Made by a program: the position numbers and the translations under genes
The notes under the pieces: generated by a model
The model's database searches: none
What the model was told of the DNA's origin: nothing
The model's input: the letters and a program-made list of their open reading frames with translations, nothing else
Source of the DNA: DATFDN01 sp963762525
GTDB lineage: Bacteria > Pseudomonadota > Alphaproteobacteria > Acetobacterales > Acetobacteraceae
Direction: 5' to 3'
Assembly (NCBI GenBank): GCA_963762525.1
Contig: CAVXKT010000005.1
Coordinates: 62,001-126,000, forward strand
Length of the DNA stretch: 64,000 nt
Shown: piece by piece, positions 1-8,818 of the stretch
How the letters are laid out: each line of letters begins with the position of its first letter
Numbering within the stretch: the first letter of the stretch is position 1

Positions 1-736
1 GCAGAGCGGAGAGAACGTCGTCGTCGTCGATTTCGACGTCGGATTGCGCAACCTCGACCTCATCATGGGGGCCGAGCGGCGGGTGGTGTTCGACCTCATC
101 AACGTCGTGCAGGGCGACGCCAAGCTGCACCAGGCGCTGATCCGCGACAAGCGGCTGGAGAATCTGTCGCTGCTGCCGGCCTCGCAGACCCGCGACAAGG
201 ACGCGCTGACCGAGGCCGGGGTGGCGCGGGTGATCGAGGATTTGCGCGGCAAGTTCGACTGGATCATCTGCGACAGCCCCGCCGGCATCGAGCGCGGTGC
301 CACTTTGGCGATGCGCTATGCCGATCAGGCGGTGGTGGTGACCAACCCGGAAGTGTCGTCGGTGCGCGACTCCGATCGCATCATCGGCCTGCTCGATTCC
401 AAGACCGACCGCGCGGAAAAGGGTCAGCGGGTGTCCAAGCATCTGCTGTTGACGCGCTACGATCAGGGGCGCGCGCAACGCGGCGAGATGCTGAAGGTGG
501 AGGACGTGCTGGAGATCCTGTCGATCCCGCTGCTCGGCATCATCCCCGAGAGCCAGGACGTGCTGCGCGCCTCCAATCTCGGCGCCCCGGTGACGATCAA
601 CAGTCCCGTAAGCAGCGCCGCGCGCGCCTATGCGGAGGCGGCCAAGCGGCTGCGCGGGGAGACCATCGCGGTGAGCATTCCGGCGGAGCGCACTCGCTTC
701 TTCGGCAGACTGTTCGGCCGGAGGGCTGCCGCATGA
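1..736 (+). CDS. minD: Septum-site determining protein MinD, 5'-truncated by the window edge
   Basis: MinD is the membrane-associated ATPase that, with MinC and MinE, keeps the division septum at midcell. The window opens inside the gene, so the deviant Walker A loop is missing. The reading frame enters with VVVVDFDVGLRNLDLIMG, the typical MinD segment after the P-loop, followed by the switch II signature DSPAGIE and TNPEVSSVRDSDRIIGLL. The C-terminus ends in a short basic amphipathic tail (FFGRLFGRR), as expected for the membrane-targeting helix. The stop overlaps the minE start by four bases (ATGA), so the two are translationally coupled. minC would be expected upstream, outside the window. 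About 245 codons are visible. Confidence 0.96.
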   Translation, partial: QSGENVVVVDFDVGLRNLDLIMGAERRVVFDLINVVQGDAKLHQALIRDKRLENLSLLPASQTRDKDALTEAGVARVIEDLRGKFDWIICDSPAGIERGATLAMRYADQAVVVTNPEVSSVRDSDRIIGLLDSKTDRAEKGQRVSKHLLLTRYDQGRAQRGEMLKVEDVLEILSIPLLGIIPESQDVLRASNLGAPVTINSPVSSAARAYAEAAKRLRGETIAVSIPAERTRFFGRLFGRRAAA

Positions 737-987
737 ACCTGCTGACCATGTTCCGTAAGCGGGACTCGGCGCCGATTGCGCGCGAGCGCCTGCAAGTCGT
801 GCTGCAGCACGAGCGCGCCGCGGTCGGCAACAACGACCTGGTGGCGCGCCTGCACGAGGAGATTCTGGCGGTGATCGCGCGCCATGTCGCGGTGGACCGC
901 GACAAGGTGCAGATCAAGCTCGATCGCGGCAGCGTCGCCTCGACGCTGGAGATCGACGTCGAGGTGCCGAGCCCGCAGCTGAACTGA
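733..987 (+). CDS. minE: Cell division topological specificity factor MinE
   Basis: MinE is the 84-residue partner of MinD. It stimulates MinD ATPase activity and relieves MinCD inhibition at midcell, driving the Min oscillation. The N-terminal stretch has a membrane-binding start (MNLLTMFRKR) followed by the anti-MinCD helix (RERLQVVLQHER), then a C-terminal topological domain with alternating strands and the helix HEEILAVIARHV. Length matches the family. The start codon overlaps the minD stop, so it is co-translated with minD. The next gene is convergent on the opposite strand, 12 bases away. Confidence 0.95.
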   Translation: MNLLTMFRKRDSAPIARERLQVVLQHERAAVGNNDLVARLHEEILAVIARHVAVDRDKVQIKLDRGSVASTLEIDVEVPSPQLN

Positions 988-999
988 TCCGGGTGGCCG

Positions 1000-1350
1000 C
1001 TACTTGCAGGCGGTCACCATGATCTCGACCAGCAGCCGCGGATCGGCGAGGTCGGCCTGCACGCAGGCGCGAACCGGCGCCCCGCCGGCCGGCAGCCAGG
1101 CCGTCCATACGTCGTTCATCGGCTCGCGGTCACGGATGTCCTTGACCCAGATCTGGGCTTGCAGAAGCCGAGTCTTGTCGGTGCCGTGCGTCTCCAGCAG
1201 CTGATCGATCTGCTCCAGGATGTCGGTGGTCTGGCCCTTAACGTCGCGGCCGGTGTCGCGGGCGGTAATGCCCGCGAGAAAGACGAAGCCGTGAAACTCG
1301 ACGGCCTTCGACAAAATCTTGCCGGACTCGGTGCGGGTGATCTTGCTCAT
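1000..1350 (-). CDS. RidA/YjgF/YER057c/UK114 family protein
   Basis: A 116-residue single-domain protein of the RidA superfamily, whose best-known members hydrolyse reactive enamine/imine intermediates from PLP enzymes. Visible features are the N-terminal 'SKAVEFHGFVFLAGIT' strand-turn, 'QTTDILEQIDQLLETHGTD' helix, and the closing 'PVRACVQADLADPRLLVEIMVTA', which resembles the conserved R-x-x-x-x-x-L-P/A-x-x-x-x-V-E-I segment and carries the arginine used for substrate carboxylate binding. It lies 19 bases downstream of the thiolase gene on the same strand and is probably co-transcribed with it. The exact subgroup and substrate cannot be read from sequence alone. Confidence 0.9.
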   Translation of the reverse strand: MSKITRTESGKILSKAVEFHGFVFLAGITARDTGRDVKGQTTDILEQIDQLLETHGTDKTRLLQAQIWVKDIRDREPMNDVWTAWLPAGGAPVRACVQADLADPRLLVEIMVTACK

Positions 1351-1369
1351 TCCGGTTCCTCCCTGCGGA

Positions 1370-2552
1370 TCAAACTCGCTCGAAAATTGCCGCGATCCCC
1401 TGGCCGCCGCCGATGCACATCGTCACCAGCGCGTAGCGGCCGCCGATGCGCTTGAGCTCGTAGAGCGCCTTCACCGTCAGCATCGTCCCCGTCGCCCCAA
1501 CCGGATGTCCGAGCGAGATTCCCGAGCCGTTCGGGTTCGTCTTCTCCGGGTCGAAGCCGAGATCCTTCGCCACCGCGCAGGCTTGCGCGGCGAACGCCTC
1601 GTTCAATTCGACCACGTCCATGTCGCCGAGGCTCAGTCCCGCACGCTTGAGCGCCGCTCGCGTCGCCGGAACCGGCCCGATGCCCATGACCTTCGGATCG
1701 ACCCCGGCGTGGGCATAGGCGACCAGCCGCCCGAGCGGCTTGGCGTTGCGCTTCTCGGCGGTCGCGCCCTCCATCAGCACCACCGCGGCGGCGCCGTCGT
1801 TGATGCCCGAGGCATTGCCCGCGGTGACGGTGCCGTCCTTGCGGAACACCGCCCTGAGCTTCGCGAGGTCCTCGACCGTGGCATCCGCGCGCACGTGCTC
1901 GTCGGTGTCGAACACCGTCTCGCCCTTGCGGGTCTTAAGGCGGATCGGAAGGATCTGTTCCCTGAAGCGCCCCTCGGCGGTCGCGCGGGCGGCGCGGCGA
2001 TGCGATTCGACCGCCAGCGCGTCCTGCTGGCGTGCGGGTGATCTGGTGCGATTCCGCCAGATTCTCGGCCGTCTCGCCCATGTGGATGTTGTGGAACGGG
2101 TCGTGCAGCGCGGCAAGCATCATGTCGATCATCGCGCTGTCGCCCATGCGCGCGCCCCAACGCAAGCCCTGGCAAAGATAGGCAGCGCGGCTCATGCTCT
2201 CCGCCCCGGCGCCGATGGCGATGTCGGTGTCGCCGAGCAGGATGCTCTGCGAGGCGGAGACGATCGCCTGCAACCCCGATCCGCAGAGCCGGTTGAGCGT
2301 GAGCGCCGGCGCGTCCTGCGCGACCCCGGCATTCAGCGCCGCCACCCGCGCCAGATACATGTCCTTGGCTTCGGTGTGGATGACGTTGCCGAAAACCACG
2401 TGCCCGACCTCGGCACCGTCCACGTCGGCGCGGCGCAGCGCCTCGCGCGTCACCCGGGCGCCGAGATCGGTCGGCGCCACGTCCTTCAAGCCGCCGCCGA
2501 AATCGCCGACTGCCGTGCGAACGGCCGACACCACCATGACCTCGCGCTGCAT
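1370..2552 (-). CDS. Acetyl-CoA C-acetyltransferase (thiolase), interrupted by a one-base frameshift
   Basis: A thiolase that condenses two acetyl-CoA or cleaves 3-ketoacyl-CoA. The N-terminal half begins MQREVMVVSAVRTAVG and contains the nucleophilic cysteine in NRLCGSGLQA. The C-terminal half has NEAFAAQA, the GHPVGATG histidine and the second catalytic cysteine in CIGGGQG. The two halves lie in different frames. Continuity is restored by removing one base near 2030, joining NLAESHQITR to QQDALAVESHR. Both halves are intact with no other damage, so I read this as a sequencing indel or a very recent mutation. The start is chosen at the ATG at 2552, 40 bases from the divergent epmA start. It is followed by the RidA gene. 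Confidence 0.88.
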
Positions 2553-2592
2553 TCCGCCCTCCTGCCGATCGCCTGCGTTACCCGTATAAAGC

Positions 2593-3603
2593 ATGTCCAT
2601 GCCCGCACCACCACCGCGCCCGGCCTGGCATCCCGAGAGCCTCGCCGCCCGTCTGCCCTTCCTGCGCCGGCGCGGCAAACTGACCGCCGATGTGCGCGCG
2701 TTCTTCAGGGATCGCGGCTACACCGAGGTGGAGACGCCGCATGCCGTTGCCGCCCCCGGGGAGGAGGTGCATCTGCGGGCATTCCGCACCATCCGCGAGC
2801 ACCCGGACGGGCGGCGCGAACCGCTCTGGCTGCACACCAGCCCGGAATTCGCGATGAAGCGCCTGCTGGTCGCCGGTGCCGGACCCATTTTTCAACTGGC
2901 GCGGGTGTGGCGCAACGGCGAGGGCAGCGATCTCCACGCGCCCGAGTTCACCATGCTGGAATGGTACCGGCCCGGCGCCTCGATGTCGGCGTTGATGGAC
3001 GAGACCGAGGCGCTGCTGCGCGCCGTGCTGCCGGCGGTCGTCACCTGCCGGGGCGTGACCACCGATCTGGCGCGCTTCGAGCGGCTAAGCGTCGCCGAGG
3101 CGTTCGCGCGCTACACCGGCGCGGACGTGCTGGCGACCGCCGACGATGCGCCCGCGCTCGCCGCCGCCGCCGGTGTGCGGCTGCGTGCGGGCGAGACCTG
3201 GGAGGATTTGTTCTTCCGCCTGCTGCTGGCGGCAGTCGAGCCGCGCATCGGTCGCGATCGGCCGACGTTTCTTACCCGCTGGCCCGTCGCGCAGGCGGCG
3301 TTGGCGCGACGCGATCCCGACGATCCGCGGGTTGGCGAACGCTTCGAGCTGTTCGTCTGCGGCATCGAACTCGCCAACGCCTTCGTCGAGTTGACCGACG
3401 CGGTCGAGCAGCGCGCCCGCTTCGCCGCCGACCGCGCCCGGCGCCATGCCATGCACGGCCCGGACTGGCCGCTCGACGAGGATTTCCTCGCCGCCCTGGC
3501 GCACGGGATGCCGGAAGCGGGAGGGATCGCGATGGGATTCGACCGCCTGGCGATGATCGCCTCGGGCGCGGCGCGGATCGAGCAGGTGCTGTGGCTGCCT
3601 TGA
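2593..3603 (+). CDS. epmA: EF-P--(R)-beta-lysine ligase, class II lysyl-tRNA synthetase paralogue
   Basis: EpmA (PoxA/GenX) attaches (R)-beta-lysine to a conserved lysine of elongation factor P. The 336 residues form only the class II synthetase catalytic core, with no N-terminal anticodon-binding domain, which separates EpmA from LysS. Visible motifs are 'HTSPEFAMKRLL' and 'FQLARVWRNGE' (motif 2 region), 'HAPEFTMLEWYR', and 'GIAMGFDRLAM' (motif 3) close to the C-terminus. The start is ATG at 2593 (a second ATG follows two codons later). The gene is divergent from the thiolase with a 40-base shared upstream region. No epmB (lysine 2,3-aminomutase) is next to it. Confidence 0.92.
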   Translation: MSMPAPPPRPAWHPESLAARLPFLRRRGKLTADVRAFFRDRGYTEVETPHAVAAPGEEVHLRAFRTIREHPDGRREPLWLHTSPEFAMKRLLVAGAGPIFQLARVWRNGEGSDLHAPEFTMLEWYRPGASMSALMDETEALLRAVLPAVVTCRGVTTDLARFERLSVAEAFARYTGADVLATADDAPALAAAAGVRLRAGETWEDLFFRLLLAAVEPRIGRDRPTFLTRWPVAQAALARRDPDDPRVGERFELFVCGIELANAFVELTDAVEQRARFAADRARRHAMHGPDWPLDEDFLAALAHGMPEAGGIAMGFDRLAMIASGAARIEQVLWLP

Positions 3604-3733
3604 CGAGTCCTGGATTAAGGTGAGGGGGGCCGGGCTAGTGCCGGCCGGTCCGCTCAGGCCCCGAACCACTCTCCTGCTGCTCCGGTGCCGCGGCGCCACC
3701 CGGGTCGCCTCGTTCTCCAGGATCGGATCGCTG

Positions 3734-4256
3734 CTAAGCCGGTTCGAAAAGTCGCTGACCGACATACTCACCCCGGCTCGCTCCGCCCGGGCAGGCGAAC
3801 AGGTCGCCGCCGACATGGGTGGCGAACTGGTTGAGCGCGTCGAGCTTCGCCATGCTTTCGTAGATTCTGATGAAGCTCGTCCGAGGATCGCGCTGATTAG
3901 GCGACGAAGAACAAGCCGGCGTCGTACATCATGCCCTGCTGCCAGGGCGGCCACCGCTCGGCGGTGAAGCTGACGCCATCATTGTAAGAATAACCCGGCT
4001 GAAGTTGCGCGCCGTAGCGTTGGTTGCCGCGGAGCTGGCCGCGGCGTGAATGGTCCACCGGGCGGATCGTCGGGAGATCCGGCCAAGAGGTGCGGCGTCA
4101 CTGGTCCGTCGCGACCGGAGGCCAAGCGAGGAGAGCGGATAGGCCTGGCCGCCGGATAGTGGTCGCCGCGGGCGTCAGCGGCCGCCCGATCATCGTGTTG
4201 ATGGAACAGGTCGCTCGCTCCCAAAGGCTGGTCGGGAATTCCTGATCAGACCAGAT
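3734..4256 (-). pseudogene. Remnant of a Dyp-type haem peroxidase (C-terminal part)
   Basis: No single frame is open, but translating the minus strand piecewise gives recognisable Dyp-type peroxidase (EfeB/YcdB class) segments in order: ERATCSINTMIGRPLT; then GAQLQPGYSYNDGVSF ending in MMYDAGLFFVA, followed by a stop; then, in another frame, TSFIRIYESMAKLDALN and THVGGDLFACPGG up to the terminal GQRLFEPA. In intact enzymes these correspond to the R-x-G-Y-S-Y-x-D-G loop, the (D)AGLFF(I)AYQRDPR strand and the ALFACPPG tail. At least two frameshifts and the absence of the N-terminal half show real decay. Known members are secreted by Tat or encapsulated. Confidence 0.7.
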
Positions 4257-4289
4257 GCCCGAACTTCACGTCTCGGCAACCGCGGTCAG

Positions 4290-4735
4290 CGTGCTGCTGG
4301 TGTCGAGCTCCCCACCGGACGGTGGTCGAGGCCGGATGCACTGTTGGTCTGCGGCGATGAACCGAGATGGCCGTGCGGAGGTTCGCCGAAGTTGAAGCCA
4401 TAGCGTGAAGGTGCCGCCCTCCCAGCCGAACGCCTTCTGAGTATCCAGGCCGAGACCGAACTCGGTGAGGCCATTACCCGGAGCACCGCGCCGGATGCCG
4501 CCGGCGATGTTGCCGAACACCTTCACCGTGTTCGATAGACCAAGGCTGATGCCGTAATTGCCCAAAGAAGTGCGCAGGCCAAACATGTCGCCGAGCAGGT
4601 TGCTGCGCGACGACGCGAAGAGTTGGGTCGTGAAGCCCGGCTCGCCCGGCGATGGGCCAGGGGGCACGGCTGGCGTGCCGGGGGCCCCGGGCACCGGACT
4701 CTGCTGCTTCGCTGGTCCCGGGGGTGACGCGCGCG
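4290..4735 (-). pseudogene. Remnant of an OprB-type carbohydrate porin (N-terminal part)
   Basis: The minus strand encodes the mature N-terminus of an OprB-family outer-membrane porin: a proline-rich leader, then NLLGDMFGLRTSLGNYGISL, SNTVKVFGNIAGGIRRGA and LGLDTQKAFGWEGGTF. These resemble the first strands of OprB proteins in Acetobacteraceae and pseudomonads. After 'FTLW' the frame is lost, and only a faint continuation (FGEPPHGHLG) is visible in another frame before the gene ends. The signal peptide upstream is also out of frame. It directly precedes the Dyp peroxidase remnant on the same strand, so both may be leftovers of one deleted segment. Confidence 0.65.
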
Positions 4736-4984
4736 GCCCGAACCCAGACCGTCGTCACGACGGTTGTCACAAACACCCACCCGAGGACGACTTTGTCTCG
4801 ACAGCATCAATCAGCCTTTCCGCGTTACGGATTCGGTTGGTGGCCGGCCGCGGGGCTTTCATGCAACTGAGAGTCAGTCGCATTTACCGATACCGTCTTC
4901 CCGGGTCAAGCTTCGCTTGCTGCCGCACTTCGCCGAGGGAAGTCTCTCCCGAACTCATCCGTTCGTCCGGGCGGGTTTATCCCC
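4736..4984. other. Non-coding gap between porin remnant and DUF1203 gene
   Basis: I see no convincing gene, RNA or repeat here. The first ~100 bases may contain the ruined signal peptide of the porin remnant (a hydrophobic VFVTTVVTTVWV stretch in a different frame). Confidence 0.4.
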
Positions 4985-5458
4985 TCAGCACCGCTCAGCC
5001 CGGCACAGCAGGCATCCCGGCTTGGCGGTGTGGATGTTGACGAACGCCGTGCGCTGGTCCTCCAACGCGGCGCGGAGCGCGTCATCGACTTCGGCGCCGT
5101 CGCGGACCTGGCCGAGATCGTAGAGACACATGTCGTCTTCGTCGTAGGCGCGCACTGAAACGAGGGAGCCGCGCACGATCTCGGGGATGTGGTTGACCCG
5201 ATCGTACTGCGGACAGTCATGCGCGTGCACGAAGATCGGGCTCGGCGTCCAATAGACGCCGCGCGGGCGCGGCAGATTGTAGGAGCCGAGCAGCACGACC
5301 TCGTCGCCCGTGGAGTAGCCGAGGCAGTGGCGGCAGGGGCAGCGCGAGTCCGGGCCGGCTTGGCGGCGGATCAGCACATTATCGGCGTCGTCGCGTTCGG
5401 TGGCGCGAAACCGTTCGGCGATCGCGGTTTCGATCGCCAGGCAGCGGAAGTCGGACAT
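4985..5458 (-). CDS. DUF1203 domain-containing protein
   Basis: A 157-residue protein matching the DUF1203 pattern: an N-terminal MSDFRCLAIETAIAERFR, a cysteine pair in 'CPCRHCLGYSTGDEVVLL', an aromatic segment 'YWTPSPIFVHAHDCPQY', 'LVSVRAYDEDD', and a terminal 'AFVNIHTAKPGCLLCRAERC'. The biochemical function of the family is unknown. The conserved Cys/His residues suggest a small metal or cofactor site, but this is inference. It has no obvious operon partner and is divergent from the RTX-like gene at 5625. Confidence 0.8.
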   Translation of the reverse strand: MSDFRCLAIETAIAERFRATERDDADNVLIRRQAGPDSRCPCRHCLGYSTGDEVVLLGSYNLPRPRGVYWTPSPIFVHAHDCPQYDRVNHIPEIVRGSLVSVRAYDEDDMCLYDLGQVRDGAEVDDALRAALEDQRTAFVNIHTAKPGCLLCRAERC

Positions 5459-5624
5459 CGGCGGTGATCCTTCGGCGTTGACGGGTCGAAATAGCGCGAC
5501 CGCTCACGCAGTTCCTCCCGTTTCGTGCGGCGGCCAACATTGCAATAAATCAACTTGCGTTGCTATTTCGGAACGTTTCTCATTCGTTGGACCGGGATTA
5601 TGCATAAGTAAAAGGAAGGCCATC

Positions 5625-6755
5625 ATGGCGAGCGTGCAGCTACCGTCTACAATAAACATGGACAATTTGAGCGGTTGGTACGCGACCGTGACCGCAAAGG
5701 GCGCCGATGACATCGTGATCTCAAACGGGCCACTGGTCGGAACTTATACGGGCAGCTTCACATACGATGCCTTCGGCAACGTTTCCGGAACCCTGACCGG
5801 GTTCAACGAGACGTCGGGCGGCCAAACTCTGATCAGCGCAAGCGGACTGGATGTTTCCGCCGGTATCGCGTTTCAACTTATTAGCTGGAACCAAATTCAA
5901 GCATTTCTACAAATCGCCTTGGTGGGAACCGATCAGTTTACGGTTTCGCCCGGCATGCATGTCATTGACGGCTATGGAGGTTACAATACGGTAAACGAAC
6001 CGGACTTTTATTCACTGTATACTCTCTCCAGCTCCGGATCATCCACGACCGTTAATAGCTCGTCTTCTCATGATACTCTCATCAATATTCAAGCGATCAA
6101 CTTCGCCGATGGGTTTTATGATACCCAGACCGACACTTTCTCCCCCAGCGTCGCCGCACCGCCCCCGCCGGCCACGAGCTTCAACGTGCCGGACCCCTCG
6201 GATGCATCGTCCACAACGGCGCTGCCGACGGAGACGAGCTTTAACGTACTGGACCTCTCGAATGGTCAATCCACGACGGCCGGCGGCTCGACCTTCACTG
6301 ACCTGACGCCAGACAATCTGATCATCACCGCGAACGGGCCGAACGTCTTCATCGTAAGTGGCACCGGCAGCGACATCCTTTCGGCCGACCAGGGTGGCAA
6401 CAACGTGCTGGATGACACCGGTGGCGCCGTGAACTTCGAGATCGGCGGATCGGGGAATGATGCGTTTTTCTTCGATGCTTCCAAGGATGCCGTCTCGTGG
6501 AACACGATTGCGAATTTTCACGCCGGAGACTTCGCCGTGATCTACGGGATCGCCCCGCAGGACGTGGCCGCCGATGCGGCAGACGGCCTGGGTGCGGCCG
6601 GCTACAACGGGCTGACGCTGGAGACGTTCCAAAACGGCGGCGCCGCATTCATCACCTTCGCCGGCCACCAAACATCAGAGCTGGGATCGTCGCTGCTCAC
6701 CGGGTTCGGAACCGATCCGAGCGGCCACCAGTTCATGCTGGTCGTGGGAACATAG
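5625..6755 (+). CDS. Putative secreted RTX/haemolysin-type calcium-binding-like protein
   Basis: A 376-residue acidic protein rich in Gly, Ser, Thr, Asn and Asp with no cysteine-based folds and no standard signal peptide. Residues ~220-320 contain degenerate RTX-like repeats ('SGTGSDILSADQGGNNVLDDTGG', 'GGSGNDAFFF') followed by 'WNTIANFHAGDFAVIYGI', a tail arrangement common in predicted type I secretion substrates of Rhodospirillales. A short internal duplication gives two copies of T/ATSFNVxDxS-xxxSTTA around residues 185-215. The start is ATG 5625 with AAAGGAAGG about six bases upstream; the longer open frame upstream is not protein-like. Base composition of the first half is clearly more AT-rich than its neighbours. 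No secretion ABC/MFP genes are adjacent. Confidence 0.7.
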   Translation: MASVQLPSTINMDNLSGWYATVTAKGADDIVISNGPLVGTYTGSFTYDAFGNVSGTLTGFNETSGGQTLISASGLDVSAGIAFQLISWNQIQAFLQIALVGTDQFTVSPGMHVIDGYGGYNTVNEPDFYSLYTLSSSGSSTTVNSSSSHDTLINIQAINFADGFYDTQTDTFSPSVAAPPPPATSFNVPDPSDASSTTALPTETSFNVLDLSNGQSTTAGGSTFTDLTPDNLIITANGPNVFIVSGTGSDILSADQGGNNVLDDTGGAVNFEIGGSGNDAFFFDASKDAVSWNTIANFHAGDFAVIYGIAPQDVAADAADGLGAAGYNGLTLETFQNGGAAFITFAGHQTSELGSSLLTGFGTDPSGHQFMLVVGT

Positions 6756-6820
6756 GCCGGAGCGACGCAAAACGCCCCGTCGGCGCTCCCCGTGCCGTCG
6801 TTGTTCGGGCGATCGACGCC

Positions 6821-7589
6821 TTACATCGACGCCGGATCATTCGTCTCGAACACCTCGCCGCCATAGTCGGCGTCGCGCGGGATCTGCATTCGCCGCCCCG
6901 CCTCGGTGCGGGTCACGCGCGGCAGCACGGTCACGATCGGGGCGGTGCGGGCCGCCTCGATCGCCGCCGCCGCCGTGTTCCAGCGCGCCAGCTTGGTCAG
7001 ATTGAGACGGGTGGGGAACACCAGCTTTCCACCGTCCCTCGGCGGCTTCCGCAACCGCGCGGGCGGGTTCGATCCAGACGCTTTCGACCAACTCGTTTCC
7101 GTCATGCACCGCGAGCTGATCGGCGGGCGCGGGAGTGAGGAAGAAGTGGGTATCGAACCGCTTCGCCAGCGCGGGCGGGGTGATCCAGTGTGCGAACGGG
7201 GTGAGCAGCTCGGTCGCCAGCTCCAGGTTGTGCGTCTCCAGAAGCGCCCTGAAGTCGTCATCCGGCTTCGTGCTCGCCAGCCGGGCGGCGTCGAGCAGTC
7301 CGGTCCCGCCGCGCGGGCGCGCGAGCAGCACGCCGCACTCCTCGAACGCCTCGCGAATTCCGGCCACCCGCAGTGCCATGCCGTCGGCATCCAGTCCCTC
7401 CGGCCCGGCGCAGTATCCGGAATCGGCCAGCGCCCGATCATCCGCCTCGACCCGTCCGCCGGGGAACACCAGCGCGCCCGAGGCGAAGTCGATCCGGTGA
7501 TGGCGCACCACCATGAACACCTGCAAACCGCGGCTGCCGTCACGCAGCAGCAGGACGGTGGCGGCGGGGCGCGGAACGGCCGGGGTCAT
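6821..7589 (-). CDS. NUDIX hydrolase, interrupted by a one-base frameshift
   Basis: A NUDIX-fold pyrophosphohydrolase resembling the NUDT19/acyl-CoA-diphosphatase-like group. The N-terminal part reads PAATVLLLRDGSRGLQVFMV, then GALVFPGGRVEADD and, after an insertion, a NUDIX helix with REAFEECGVLLAR (consensus REA-x-EE-x-G). The C-terminal part (KLVFPTRLNLTKLA to the end DYGGEVFETNDPASM) is in another frame. One extra base near 7031 explains the break. The ATG at 7589 is chosen over a TTG 12 codons upstream. It lies 42 bases downstream of the enoyl-CoA hydratase gene on the same strand, so both may act in acyl-CoA turnover. Substrate not determinable here. Confidence 0.82.
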
Positions 7590-7631
7590 GGGCGTCAGTG
7601 GAGCATCGGCGGGCCGGGCCGGCAAGCGAAG

Positions 7632-8414
7632 TTACCCCCGTCGGAACGCCGGCCTTCGCTTCTCCACGAAAGCCGCCATGCCCTCGCGCTGGTCCGGCGT
7701 GCCGAACAGCGGGAGAAAGAGCGCGCGCTCGTGGCGCACGCCTTCGAGCAGCGTGGTCTCGAAGGCGCGGTTGACCGCCTGCTTCGCCAGGGCCACTGCG
7801 ACCGGCGACAGCGCCGCGATCTTCTCCGCGACCTTGATCGCTTCGTCTACGACCTGGTCGGCCGGCACCACGCGAGAGACCAGGTTGGCGCGCTCGGCCT
7901 CGGCGGCGTCCATCTGGCGGGCGGTGAGGATCATCTCCATCGCCTTCGACTTGCCGACCGCGCGCGTCAGGCGCTGCGTGCCGCCGGCGCCAGGGATCAC
8001 GCCGAGATTGATCTCGGGTTGGCCGAATTTGGCGGTGTCGGCGGCGATGACCAGGTCGCACATCATCGCCAGCTCACAGCCGCCGCCGAGCGCGAACCCG
8101 GCGACGGCGGCGATCACCGGCTTCTTCACCTGCAGAACGGTCTCCCACCCCCGGCCGATGAAGTCCTCCATCAGCGCCTCGGGATGGGTGCGGTCACGCA
8201 TTTCCTTGATGTCGGCGCCGGCGGCGAAGGCGCGCTCGCTGCCAGTGAGCACGATCGCGCCGATCGTCTTGTCGGCGTCGAAGGCCAGCAACTGACGTCC
8301 CAGCTCCGTCATGAGCTGATCGCAGAGCGCATTCAGCGCTTGCGGCCGGTGCAGCCGGATCAATCCCACCGGCCCCCGCGTCTCCACCCGGATCATCTCG
8401 AAACTGTCGGCCAT
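7632..8414 (-). CDS. Enoyl-CoA hydratase/isomerase (crotonase family)
   Basis: A 260-residue crotonase that hydrates trans-2-enoyl-CoA in beta-oxidation. The oxyanion-hole segment is AFAAGADIKEM, and both catalytic glutamates are in place: one in GGGCELAMMCD, the other in FGQPEINLGVIPGAGGTQRL. The C-terminal 'EGMAAFVEKRRPAFRRG' matches short-chain enoyl-CoA hydratases. Length is normal. I start at ATG 8414, which is preceded by a GGGGGA motif; an in-frame TTG lies four codons upstream. Together with the NUDIX gene it forms a probable two-gene operon. Confidence 0.93.
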   Translation of the reverse strand: MADSFEMIRVETRGPVGLIRLHRPQALNALCDQLMTELGRQLLAFDADKTIGAIVLTGSERAFAAGADIKEMRDRTHPEALMEDFIGRGWETVLQVKKPVIAAVAGFALGGGCELAMMCDLVIAADTAKFGQPEINLGVIPGAGGTQRLTRAVGKSKAMEMILTARQMDAAEAERANLVSRVVPADQVVDEAIKVAEKIAALSPVAVALAKQAVNRAFETTLLEGVRHERALFLPLFGTPDQREGMAAFVEKRRPAFRRG

Positions 8415-8686
8415 GGCGTCCCCCAAATCGGATGGCGGTTCCTAGCCAGCGCCGGAAGCGCGGGCAATGCATGAGTGGCGCTGAGACTTCAGCGGCAAAT
8501 TTGGCGCTCCTCTCGCCCCGGACTATCGATCAGACGGGTCGCCCTGCATTTCGGCCACGATCCGCCCGCAGAAACATGATCCGCGCTCGATTTCATCGCT
8601 CGCTTGCGTCTCGACTTCATGCTGATGCGGCCCGTCCCGCGCTAGTACGCGGAATTCATTGGACGGTGAAACGCATCCGCCGAGCC
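8415..8686. other. Intergenic region without a recognised gene
   Basis: This is the upstream region of the enoyl-CoA hydratase gene. Nothing protein-like was found on either strand. The promoter of the hydratase operon should lie here, but no convincing -35/-10 pair stands out. The interspersed repeat begins at its right end. Confidence 0.4.
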
Positions 8687-8784
8687 CGTCATCGCAAGCC
8701 GCCGCTTGGCGGCGTGGCGATCCGGGCTGGCGGCACGATTCGGTGGGCCTGAATCGCCACGGCGCTGCGCGCCTCGCGATGACG
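8687..8784. repeat. Interspersed palindromic repeat, copy 1
   Basis: A 98-base imperfect inverted repeat. The outer arms begin CGTCATCGCAAGCC and end CTCGCGATGACG; the inner parts carry GTGGCGATCC and its mirror AATCGCCAC. Arms are roughly 35-40 bases around a ~20-base non-palindromic centre. A second copy with the same arms but a different centre is at 11941. It sits between convergent-facing ends in a non-coding gap, like REP/BIME-type elements, and would fold into a long hairpin in RNA. Confidence 0.8.
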
Positions 8785-8818
8785 ATCCCGGGCGACTCAC
8801 TTTCCACCTATGCCGGTA

